From Acidobacteriota bacterium (GTDB lineage Bacteria > Acidobacteriota > Polarisedimenticolia > J045), in contig JALTMS010000006.1 in assembly GCA_027001345.1 (NCBI GenBank), positions 546 through 7,991 of the forward strand: a stretch of DNA of 7,446 nucleotides, in the 5' to 3' direction. Under the pieces are notes generated by a model. It was not told the origin of the DNA. It was given only the letters and a program-made list of their open reading frames with translations, and did not search any database. Positions 1 to 5,556 of the stretch are shown here, in pieces. The position numbers and the translations under genes are program-made. Position 1 is the first letter of the stretch. Each line of letters opens with the position of its first letter.

Positions 1-84
1 CCCGGACACCGCCCCGCCGTGCCGGTGCCGCTGCCTCCGCCGGCTGACGGGCAGCGGCACCGGCACGGCGGGGCGGTGTCCGGG
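1..84. repeat. Perfect 35-bp inverted repeat (long hairpin)
   Basis: Bases 1-35 are the exact reverse complement of bases 50-84, leaving a 14-base spacer at 36-49. Thirty of the 35 stem pairs are G:C, so either strand would fold into a very stable hairpin. The left arm starts at the first base of the window, so the repeat may extend further left. No T-run follows the right arm, so it is not a textbook intrinsic terminator. It could be the end of an upstream gene's transcription unit, a REP/MITE-like palindrome, or a fold-back artefact if this is a contig end. It ends 155 bases before the AraC-type gene. Confidence 0.9.
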
Positions 85-86
85 CT

Positions 87-105
87 CTGCCGCCGGAGGC
101 CGCAG
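87..105. repeat. Short hairpin next to the long inverted repeat
   Basis: Bases 87-94 pair with 98-105 (CTGCCGCC against GGCCGCAG) with one C:C mismatch and a three-base loop GGA. It begins two bases after the long inverted repeat. The stretch CGGAGGC at 94-100 is the reverse complement of GCCTCCG at 33-39, at the border of the long hairpin's left arm and loop. No function can be assigned. It is listed because it is one of three hairpins in a row upstream of the regulator gene. Confidence 0.5.
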
Positions 106-115
106 AAAGCCTTGC

Positions 116-133
116 CCCTTGCATCAGCAAGGG
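116..133. repeat. 7-bp dyad CCCTTGC-ATCA-GCAAGGG upstream of the regulator
   Basis: A perfect 7-bp inverted repeat (116-122 against 127-133) surrounds the 4-base spacer ATCA. It ends 106 bases before the start of the AraC-type gene. An alternative, longer fold pairs 107-115 with 127-136 around a single bulged G. A dyad here could be an operator for autoregulation or part of a structured leader. AraC-family proteins usually bind direct repeats, so an operator reading is weak. Confidence 0.45.
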
Positions 134-239
134 CTTCGGCGTATGTGCAGGGGGGCTTGCTCCCCGCGTTGCGACAGCCGATCCCGGAAACGGCCGGGCT
201 CAGTCGCAAGCGCGGGAACGAGAAGGGCTGGGAACGTCA

Positions 240-1025
240 ATGACATCATTCGAACAGCTCGGCGCCGACGCCGCCATCAATGCCGATCTGCAGTTGTGGA
301 TCTCCTCGCATCCTGCGTTGACCGCTCTCGAGAAGATGGATCTACAGGGCTTCGAGGAAGGCCTCGAGCAGGTACTTTCCAGTCTCGAGCAACTCTCCGA
401 GTTTGCCTTGCCGCCGGTACTGCTCTTCCACTACGACCTGTTGCGTTCGGTGGCCGAGCGGCTTTCCATCGATGGCCGCCCACCCGCCGAGGAACAACGC
501 CTGATCTGGATCAACACCCTCGGCAGCTTCGAGAGCGCCGAGCGCGCAGCACGTTACGTCCGCAACGAGATCGGCCGGATGGTCGAGCCCTTCCACGATG
601 CCCGCTCACGGATCAATCCGATCGTGGTTCGCGCTCGGCGCTACATCGAAGACCATGCCAACGAGCGGATTTCCCTGTCTCGAGTCGCCACGGCGGTGGG
701 CGTGGCCCGCAACTACCTTTCTTCGCTGTTCCGCAAGGAATGCGGCATCACCCTGACCGAATACATTCACCGGGTGAGGATCGACAAGGCCCGCCGACTG
801 CTGCAGCGTAACGGCGGCAGCCTGGGCGAGGTCGCCGAACAGGTCGGCTACCAGAACTACCGCCACTTTTATCGCTCTTTCCTGCGGGTTTGTTCGGTAT
901 CTCCCACGACCTATCTCAAGTCGCTGCGCGGCGAGCAGGACGCGGCGGTGATCAGCGATGCCGGCACATCCTCTCTGTCGTCGGTCGATGCTCCCGGACC
1001 CCAGCCGTCGGCTCCCAGCCCCTGA
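240..1025 (+). CDS. AraC-family transcriptional regulator
   Basis: This 261-residue protein is a cytoplasmic DNA-binding regulator. The C-terminal AraC domain spans about residues 126-230 and carries both helix-turn-helix units. The first is around 144-168 (ISLSRVATAVGV, then YLSSLFRKECG). The second is around 194-226 (SLGEVAEQVGYQ, then HFYRSF and the family signature VSPTTYLKSLR). Residues 1-120 are mostly helical and recognisable only as resembling the linker region of YesN-type response regulators. There is no receiver domain and no cupin arabinose-binding domain, so the signal is unknown. Residues 231-261 are a Ser/Pro/Ala-rich, probably disordered tail. The ATG at 240 has only a weak purine-rich ribosome site (AGAAGGG, 221-227, 12 bases upstream). 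The gene lies behind a cluster of hairpins and is followed by a long gap, so it is probably a single-gene unit. Family assignment is secure; targets are unknown. Confidence 0.9.
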   Translation: MTSFEQLGADAAINADLQLWISSHPALTALEKMDLQGFEEGLEQVLSSLEQLSEFALPPVLLFHYDLLRSVAERLSIDGRPPAEEQRLIWINTLGSFESAERAARYVRNEIGRMVEPFHDARSRINPIVVRARRYIEDHANERISLSRVATAVGVARNYLSSLFRKECGITLTEYIHRVRIDKARRLLQRNGGSLGEVAEQVGYQNYRHFYRSFLRVCSVSPTTYLKSLRGEQDAAVISDAGTSSLSSVDAPGPQPSAPSP

Positions 1026-1147
1026 GCCTGGTTGATGTACGAAACTTCGAGGTGATAGATCGCAAGAGGCTGCTCGATGCCCCCCAGAAGGCCTTCCGGG
1101 GCTGAGGCGGGCTTGGGGTCAGGCCGCAGGCCGTGCCGAGCGGCGAG

Positions 1148-1167
1148 TCCGGGCCAGAGGGCCCGGA
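1148..1167. terminator. Possible terminator hairpin after the AraC-type gene
   Basis: TCCGGGCC (1148-1155) pairs perfectly with GGCCCGGA (1160-1167) around the loop AGAG, giving an 8-bp GC-rich stem 122 bases past the regulator's stop codon. A second dyad follows at 1172-1186. There is no T-run, so termination is only a guess. It may simply be a stable hairpin in the 3' untranslated region. Confidence 0.3.
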
Positions 1168-1171
1168 GAGC

Positions 1172-1186
1172 CCGGCCAGTGGCCGG
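1172..1186. repeat. Small dyad CCGGCC-AGT-GGCCGG
   Basis: A perfect 6-bp inverted repeat with a three-base spacer lies five bases after the hairpin at 1148-1167. Short GC-only dyads like this arise easily in DNA of this composition, so it is recorded only as the second half of a hairpin pair. Confidence 0.35.
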
Positions 1187-1370
1187 TTGCGGCGCCTGCG
1201 AGCCCAGGCGCTTTGCATCATCCCGGTCAGGGGCCTGCCACCATCGACGGAGAGTCGAGATTGGCGGGAACGAGCTTGCGTCATTAACCTTGAACCTCGA
1301 TGATTTCCCTTTCCGCCTCGATCGCCCCGACTTCGGCAGGCGCCGTGCCCGCCGCGGATCGCCCTGGTGA

Positions 1371-1380
1371 CGGACGTCCG
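1371..1380. promoter_or_regulatory. 10-bp perfect palindrome CGGACGTCCG upstream of the HEAT gene
   Basis: This self-complementary 10-mer has no spacer and lies 80 bases upstream of the HEAT gene's start codon, a position where an operator could sit. No matching second copy was noticed in the window. It could equally be chance in GC-rich DNA, so the regulatory reading is weak. Confidence 0.2.
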
Positions 1381-1447
1381 GCCGGGGTGGCTTGCGCTCA
1401 GCCGGCACCCGGTCGATGGAGCGGGGAAAAGCTCAGGCCCAGTGGCC

Positions 1448-1453
1448 GGAGGT
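1448..1453 (+). promoter_or_regulatory. Shine-Dalgarno site that fixes the HEAT gene start
   Basis: GGAGGT lies seven bases before the ATG at 1461. It decides between this start and an upstream in-frame ATG at 1392. The upstream choice would add 23 polar residues in front of what is clearly a signal peptide, so 1461 is preferred. Confidence 0.85.
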
Positions 1454-1460
1454 GAACTCG

Positions 1461-3002
1461 ATGACTGTCAAGCTGTTTTCCCGCACCTTTCTGAGCCTGG
1501 CCGCCGCGGCTGTCCTGCTCGGTCCCGCCGCGGCCGCCGACAAGAGCCAGGACCTCGCTCCGATCATCGAGCGACTCGGAGCCTCCGACGTCACGAGCCG
1601 GGTCAATGCCCTGCGCGACATGATGCGTCTCGGCCCGCCAGCCAAACAGGCTGCGCCGATTCTCGAAAAGATGCTCGCCGATCCCTCCGAGACCGTCCGC
1701 GCAGAACTGGTCTGGGCCGTCGAGGAACTGCTCGGCGAGTCGGGCACGCCGCTGCTGGAAAAGCTCTACGCCGACCCCGAGCGCAACGTGCGCGACGGTG
1801 CGATTCAGGCGGCCTGCCGGATGTTCGACAAGTCCCGGCCCCGCGACCTGTGCCGGGCCGCCTTCGACGATCCGGATGCCAACGCGCGCATCGAGGTGCT
1901 GCGCACTCTCAAGGAGCAGCACCCCCGCCACCCCGATGCCGCGCCGATCTTCCGTCGTGGCCTGAAGGACGACTCGGAACTCGTCCAGCGGGCCGCCGTC
2001 TTTGGAACTCAGGCCGCGCGGGATCCCAAGGCGGTTGATCTGCTCTACAACGTGGCGTTGGCCTCCTCTCCCCTGGTGGGTGTTCCGGCGGCCGACGAGG
2101 CTCTGGCGACGATCGCCACCAAGCAGGCGGTCGATGCCCTCATCGCCCTGCTCCCCAAGCCGAAGGGCGAGCCGGGCAAACCGGCCCGACCGGAAGATCC
2201 GGTGCGCGCCGCCGCCGCGCGAGCGCTGGCTCGCATCAAGGACACCCGTGCCCTGCCCGCCCTGCGCAAGCTGCTGACCGATCCCGACGTCCCGGTTCGT
2301 CTCGGCGCGATGGAAGCTCTGCTGCAGATGAAGGATCGCAAGTCGGTGCCCCTGATCGCCACCCAGCTCCAGGACCCCGAAGAGCGGCTCCGCCGCTTCT
2401 CGCTGCGCGCCCTGCGGGTGATCGGTGATCCTTCCGCCGCCCCCGCCATCCGCAAGGTCCTCCACGGAGACAAACTGGCCATCGTCCGGGCTACAGCGGT
2501 CTCCGCGCTGACCGATCTGGTGGGTACCGAGGCCATCGCGGACCTCCAGAAGGCGGCCTCGGACCTGGATTCCACCGTTCGCCTCGAGGTCGCTGGTTCG
2601 CTTGCCGGCCTCGGTGAGAAGGCAGCGCCGACCCTGGCCAAGATGGTGGGGGACGATGCTCCCGAAGTGCGCGCGATGGCGATCGTCGGCCTCGGCCAGA
2701 TTGGTGGTCCCGAGCAGATCGAAGTGCTCGACGAGGCCGCCAAGTCCACCGACCGGCGCAACAAGCAGGTCAGGGCTTCGGTGGCCGAAGCCCTCGGCGC
2801 GATCGGCTCGACCAAGGGCATTCCGACCCTGACCCGCCTGGCCTCCGATCCGGAGCCCACCGTGCGCCAGGCCACCGCCGACGCCCTCGGTCACATCGGC
2901 GGGGTGAAGGCCGAAGGCCTGCTCGGCAAGCTGGCCAAAGACAAGGTCGGCAGGGTCCGTCAGTCCGCCCGCCGAGCCCTCAATGCGTTGAAGAAGCACT
3001 GA
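1461..3002 (+). CDS. Exported HEAT-repeat protein
   Basis: This 513-residue protein is built almost entirely of HEAT (PBS-lyase-like) repeats and probably acts as a binding scaffold in the periplasm or outside the cell. Residues 1-26 form a classical Sec signal peptide: a basic start, the hydrophobic stretch FLSLAAAAVLLG, and a likely AAA cleavage site before Asp27. About 15 two-helix repeats of roughly 31 residues follow from residue 28 to the end. Each shows the pattern DP-x-x-x-VR near the inter-helix turn followed by an Ala/Leu-rich second helix, for example DPSETVRAEL at 74-83, DPDVPVRLGA at 274-283 and DPEPTVRQAT at 463-472. A Lys/Pro-rich insert at about 232-247 interrupts the seventh repeat. 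No catalytic motif or transmembrane segment is visible after the signal peptide. The HEAT fold is certain; the partner is unknown. The last residues sit 14 bases before a terminator-like hairpin. Confidence 0.92.
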   Translation: MTVKLFSRTFLSLAAAAVLLGPAAAADKSQDLAPIIERLGASDVTSRVNALRDMMRLGPPAKQAAPILEKMLADPSETVRAELVWAVEELLGESGTPLLEKLYADPERNVRDGAIQAACRMFDKSRPRDLCRAAFDDPDANARIEVLRTLKEQHPRHPDAAPIFRRGLKDDSELVQRAAVFGTQAARDPKAVDLLYNVALASSPLVGVPAADEALATIATKQAVDALIALLPKPKGEPGKPARPEDPVRAAAARALARIKDTRALPALRKLLTDPDVPVRLGAMEALLQMKDRKSVPLIATQLQDPEERLRRFSLRALRVIGDPSAAPAIRKVLHGDKLAIVRATAVSALTDLVGTEAIADLQKAASDLDSTVRLEVAGSLAGLGEKAAPTLAKMVGDDAPEVRAMAIVGLGQIGGPEQIEVLDEAAKSTDRRNKQVRASVAEALGAIGSTKGIPTLTRLASDPEPTVRQATADALGHIGGVKAEGLLGKLAKDKVGRVRQSARRALNALKKH

Positions 3003-3015
3003 AGTAGTCGATGGA

Positions 3016-3041
3016 ACGGGGCTCCCCGGAGGGAGCCCCGT
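3016..3041. terminator. Hairpin between convergent genes, probable bidirectional terminator
   Basis: ACGGGGCTCCC (3016-3026) pairs perfectly with GGGAGCCCCGT (3031-3041) around the tetraloop CGGA, giving an 11-bp stem. It starts 14 bases after the HEAT gene's stop and ends 23 bases before the stop of the minus-strand esterase, exactly where a shared terminator would be expected. The plus-strand tail is TCATCTTCGCTCC and the minus-strand tail is TCCATCGACTACTTC. Neither has a real T-run, so termination may be inefficient or Rho-assisted. Confidence 0.75.
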
Positions 3042-3064
3042 CATCTTCGCTCCACGGCCCGAGA

Positions 3065-5479
3065 TCACTGCACGGGCAGGTCCTTGAATGCCAGCGCCGC
3101 CCCCGCGCCGTCGGCGGCCTCGACCCAGGGCGAATCCGGGCTGCGTGAATAGCCGTACGTCACCACGGTCGCACCGAAAGCCGATCGCTGGAGTTGCAGG
3201 ATCACCTGCGGGCCGACCACGCTGAGGCCGCTGATGGTCACGGGGCCGTCCGCCCAGACCCGATACAGCCCAGTCGTGCCGCCGGTGACGTCCTTGTCGT
3301 AGGTGATCACGACACGATCGCGGGCTCCCTGGTCGAAGCTCACCGAGACGATCTGCGGACCGAGGGGCTGGCTCAGACCGTAGGAGCCGACGAGTACCGC
3401 CCGCCCGAGCCGCCGACCGGCCTCCTTGTAGCCTTCCACGTTGAGATGAATCGTGTCGTTGCGCGGCTGATCGACCAGCGCCACCACGTCGGAGAGTGGA
3501 TCGGCCTCGGCCTGCTGCCGTTGAGCCTCCTGGATGGCGATCCAGGCATCGAGGTCCTGAGCCGCCAGATGGGTGGCGAGCTGGCAATTGCCGAAAAAGG
3601 CCTCGGGAGCCGCCAGGTCGGAGCGATAGTTGGCCACCAGGGCTTCCAGATCGGCCCGGTAGGCAGCCGTCCCGCGCCCCACGTCGGATTCACCCTGGTA
3701 CCAGATCACGCCTCTGATCGGCGCACCGTAGTTCTGGCTCAGCACCCGGTGGATCGACGAACCATAGAGCGTCCCCCGGTTGTCCGGATCGCTCTGTCGG
3801 CGCTGCCACTGGGTGTGCAGGTTGGTGCCGCCCAGCGGCGCAGGAATCACCGCCACGGGCACGCCGATCGCCGCCGATACCGTCTTGGCAAAGGCCAGCA
3901 TCAGTGAGTGAGCGGGGTTTTCGACGCTGACGCGATCGACCTGTTCGAAGCCCGAATCCATCGGCTCGGAGGCCCTCTTCCAGCGATAGTCGTTGCCGAA
4001 GAGGTGAACCTCGTCCACCGGCTCTTCGGCGACGCCCGCGCCGCTGTAGCCCGCCATGTTCGACTGCCCGACTGCGAGAAAGACATCTCCCACCGCCACC
4101 TGCGCCACACTCGCCTGACCGAGAAGCTGGCCGTCGCTCTCTCGCAGCAGCCGCACTTCCACGTCGTAGTTGCCCCCTGCGGGAACGCCCGTCAGCGTCA
4201 GATCCGTGTCGGCGCCCCCCGGCGCAGCGGGCAGCGACCATCGGTGATCGGCAAAGTCGTGCCCTGCCAGCGGCAGGCCAGTGGCGGCCTCGACGACGCG
4301 AGCCTCGAGACGCACGGGGTCGTCCGACCTCCAACTCACCGGAAGCGGCAGGTCGGCCTGGTTGGCTGCCGTACGCTGAAAGAGTTTCCAGTCGGTCAGG
4401 CTCTCGGCGGTGGTACGCACCACCAGGGGTCCGGCCACAGGCAGCGCGTTGGCCGTCAGCCGCAGCAGCGGACGGCGACCACCGTCCCGGTCGTCGAGCA
4501 TCAGCCCGTGACCGAGCAGCAGGTGGTCGTCGCTGACGCTGAAGGTGGCGATCGCTTGCCACTGGCTGCCGTCGAACTCGTCGACCCCGAGTTCCGAGAC
4601 CGTGCCGGCTCCTTTCCTCAGCCGCAGGCGCAGACGCTCGGGGTGGGAAAGCGTGACCTGGCCCAGCTCCTCGTAGTCTCGCCCCACCCGCCGCACCCGC
4701 GAGGAAAGCGTACCGTCGGCTTCCAGGCGCACTTCCCACCCCGATCCGGCGTTTTCCGCGAACGTGCCGTCCGACCACAGCGAGACGGTCAGCACCTCAC
4801 CCGTGGCGGCGGACGCGTCGACGTAGACGTCCAGATCGCGCCGGATCATGGCCCCGTCGAGACGATCGAAGAGATCGCCCACGCCATTTGCGGATCCGTC
4901 GTAGCTGACGGCCAGATCCCCACCGCGGTCGACAACGACGAAGCTGTCGTTGACGCCACCGGTCTGGGTCATCGCCGACGGTCGTTGGCCCACCGTATCC
5001 GACTCGAAGTCGTACGTCGCCTCATCACACGCATCACCCTGTCCGTCGAGGTCCTGGTCCTGCTGCCCGGGATTGGCCAGCCCCGGACAGTTGTCCCGGT
5101 CGTCTCGCACCGAGTCGCCGTCGTCGTCGGCACAGGCGATCACACTCGTGCGTGCCGTGCCGTCGCTGGCCCGGCCCAGGCTGCCCTCACCCTGATCGTT
5201 CCAGCCCGCCACCAGGTAGGTCCACAGGCGCGACGGAACTTCCGCATCGATGGTGAAGGTCTCGGGAGTTCGAAAATCGAAGCAGACCAGATCATCGCCC
5301 CGCGGGCTGGCTCCGCGGTAGACGTTGTAGGCCGTCGATCCCGGCTCCGCCGACCAGCGCAGCGTCTGCCCATCAGCATCGAAGTGCAGACTGTTCGACA
5401 CTTCCCCCGGCGGGGCGGCCAGAGAGGTCGTCGTCCACAGCAGCAACAGTAGTCCCTGGAACAGTTGGCGAACGCTCAT
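3065..5479 (-). CDS. Secreted multidomain SGNH/sialate O-acetylesterase-type carbohydrate esterase
   Basis: This 804-residue exported enzyme probably removes acetyl groups from sugars. Residues 1-22 are a signal peptide (FQGLLLLLWTTTSLAA). Residues 28-115 look like a fibronectin-III-type domain. Residues 117-152 are a thrombospondin type 3 calcium-binding repeat (DDDGD, DNCPG, DQDLDGQGDACD). Residues 153-345 resemble a concanavalin/LamG-like beta-sandwich. Residues 350-462 form an Ig-like domain of the kind that precedes this catalytic domain in related esterases. The SASA-type SGNH domain is at 463-700: GQSNMAG with nucleophile Ser473, the WYQGESD motif at 593-599, and DTIH giving Asp675 and His678. 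A final beta domain (705-804) follows. All expected catalytic residues are present. The start has GGAGGT five bases upstream. The sulfatase-like gene lies 77 bp upstream on the same strand, so co-transcription is plausible. The actual substrate is unknown; xylan or other acetylated glycans are as possible as sialic acid. Confidence 0.88.
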   Translation of the reverse strand: MSVRQLFQGLLLLLWTTTSLAAPPGEVSNSLHFDADGQTLRWSAEPGSTAYNVYRGASPRGDDLVCFDFRTPETFTIDAEVPSRLWTYLVAGWNDQGEGSLGRASDGTARTSVIACADDDGDSVRDDRDNCPGLANPGQQDQDLDGQGDACDEATYDFESDTVGQRPSAMTQTGGVNDSFVVVDRGGDLAVSYDGSANGVGDLFDRLDGAMIRRDLDVYVDASAATGEVLTVSLWSDGTFAENAGSGWEVRLEADGTLSSRVRRVGRDYEELGQVTLSHPERLRLRLRKGAGTVSELGVDEFDGSQWQAIATFSVSDDHLLLGHGLMLDDRDGGRRPLLRLTANALPVAGPLVVRTTAESLTDWKLFQRTAANQADLPLPVSWRSDDPVRLEARVVEAATGLPLAGHDFADHRWSLPAAPGGADTDLTLTGVPAGGNYDVEVRLLRESDGQLLGQASVAQVAVGDVFLAVGQSNMAGYSGAGVAEEPVDEVHLFGNDYRWKRASEPMDSGFEQVDRVSVENPAHSLMLAFAKTVSAAIGVPVAVIPAPLGGTNLHTQWQRRQSDPDNRGTLYGSSIHRVLSQNYGAPIRGVIWYQGESDVGRGTAAYRADLEALVANYRSDLAAPEAFFGNCQLATHLAAQDLDAWIAIQEAQRQQAEADPLSDVVALVDQPRNDTIHLNVEGYKEAGRRLGRAVLVGSYGLSQPLGPQIVSVSFDQGARDRVVITYDKDVTGGTTGLYRVWADGPVTISGLSVVGPQVILQLQRSAFGATVVTYGYSRSPDSPWVEAADGAGAALAFKDLPVQ
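5024..5131 (-). other. Thrombospondin type 3 calcium-binding repeat within the esterase
   Basis: This segment encodes residues 117-152 of the esterase. The spacing of acidic residues and cysteines (DDDGD, DRDNCPG, then NPGQQDQD and GDACD) matches the thrombospondin type 3 consensus, in which Asp side chains bind Ca2+ and the two Cys (131 and 151) can pair. In bacterial secreted proteins such repeats commonly act as rigid calcium-stabilised linkers between a binding module and a catalytic module, which fits its position here. Confidence 0.88.
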
Positions 5480-5484
5480 ACCCG

Positions 5485-5490
5485 ACCTCC
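5485..5490 (-). promoter_or_regulatory. Shine-Dalgarno site of the esterase gene
   Basis: On the minus strand this reads GGAGGT, five bases before the ATG at 5477-5479. It supports the chosen start, which also begins a good signal peptide, and shows that the gene has its own strong translation initiation even if co-transcribed with the gene upstream. Confidence 0.85.
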
Positions 5491-5509
5491 GCGTGATCTG
5501 CTAGAGGTA

Positions 5510-5525
5510 CGGCGACGGCTCGCCG
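5510..5525. repeat. Weak 6-bp hairpin between the two minus-strand genes
   Basis: CGGCGA (5510-5515) pairs with TCGCCG (5520-5525) around the loop CGGC, 31 bases downstream of the sulfatase-like gene's stop codon. The stem is short and no T-run follows on the minus strand, so it is unlikely to stop transcription fully. It could attenuate read-through into the esterase gene or have no role. Confidence 0.3.
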
Positions 5526-5556
5526 CGCACCACTCCGAAAGATGGCCCGGCGATGC

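Larger units (their letters stand above)
1026..1460. other. 435-bp stretch without a credible gene
   Basis: This gap lies between the regulator and the HEAT-repeat gene. Open frames cross it on both strands, but their products are Arg/Pro/Gly-rich, show no recognisable domain and overlap real genes, as expected for chance frames in GC-rich DNA. Visible structure is limited to the hairpin at 1148-1167, the dyad at 1172-1186 and the 10-bp palindrome at 1371-1380. A less GC-rich patch at about 1280-1312 is the only place with promoter-like composition (TTGAAC at 1290-1295), but no convincing -10 hexamer follows at normal spacing. The promoter of the HEAT gene presumably lies somewhere in this gap. 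Confidence 0.6.

Noticed and set aside
119..811. 230-codon plus-strand frame overlapping the AraC-type gene
   Set aside because: It is out of frame with the AraC-type gene, which has unmistakable helix-turn-helix motifs. The product is Arg-rich and featureless.
1290..1318. Possible promoter (TTGAAC at 1290-1295)
   Set aside because: Only four of six bases match the -35 consensus, and no -10-like hexamer lies at 16-18 bases. The match is within chance.
911..1408. 165-codon minus-strand frame covering the gap after the AraC-type gene
   Set aside because: It overlaps the end of the regulator gene, is rich in Arg, Pro and Gly, shows no domain and has no clear ribosome site. It is the best gene candidate in the gap but cannot be supported.
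1392..1460. Upstream ATG at 1392 as start of the HEAT protein
   Set aside because: It would put 23 polar residues ahead of a signal peptide, while the ATG at 1461 has GGAGGT seven bases upstream.
1398..3587. 729-codon open frame on the minus strand across the HEAT gene and the esterase's 3' end
   Set aside because: It is antisense to the HEAT gene, which has a strong ribosome site, signal peptide and regular repeats, and to the end of the esterase. Its product is Gly/Arg-rich with no recognisable domain. Long antisense frames are expected in GC-rich coding DNA.
3908..5452. 514-codon open frame on the plus strand
   Set aside because: It lies entirely antisense to the esterase, whose domains and catalytic motifs are clear. 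The product shows no domain and is rich in Arg, Val and His, typical of a shadow frame.
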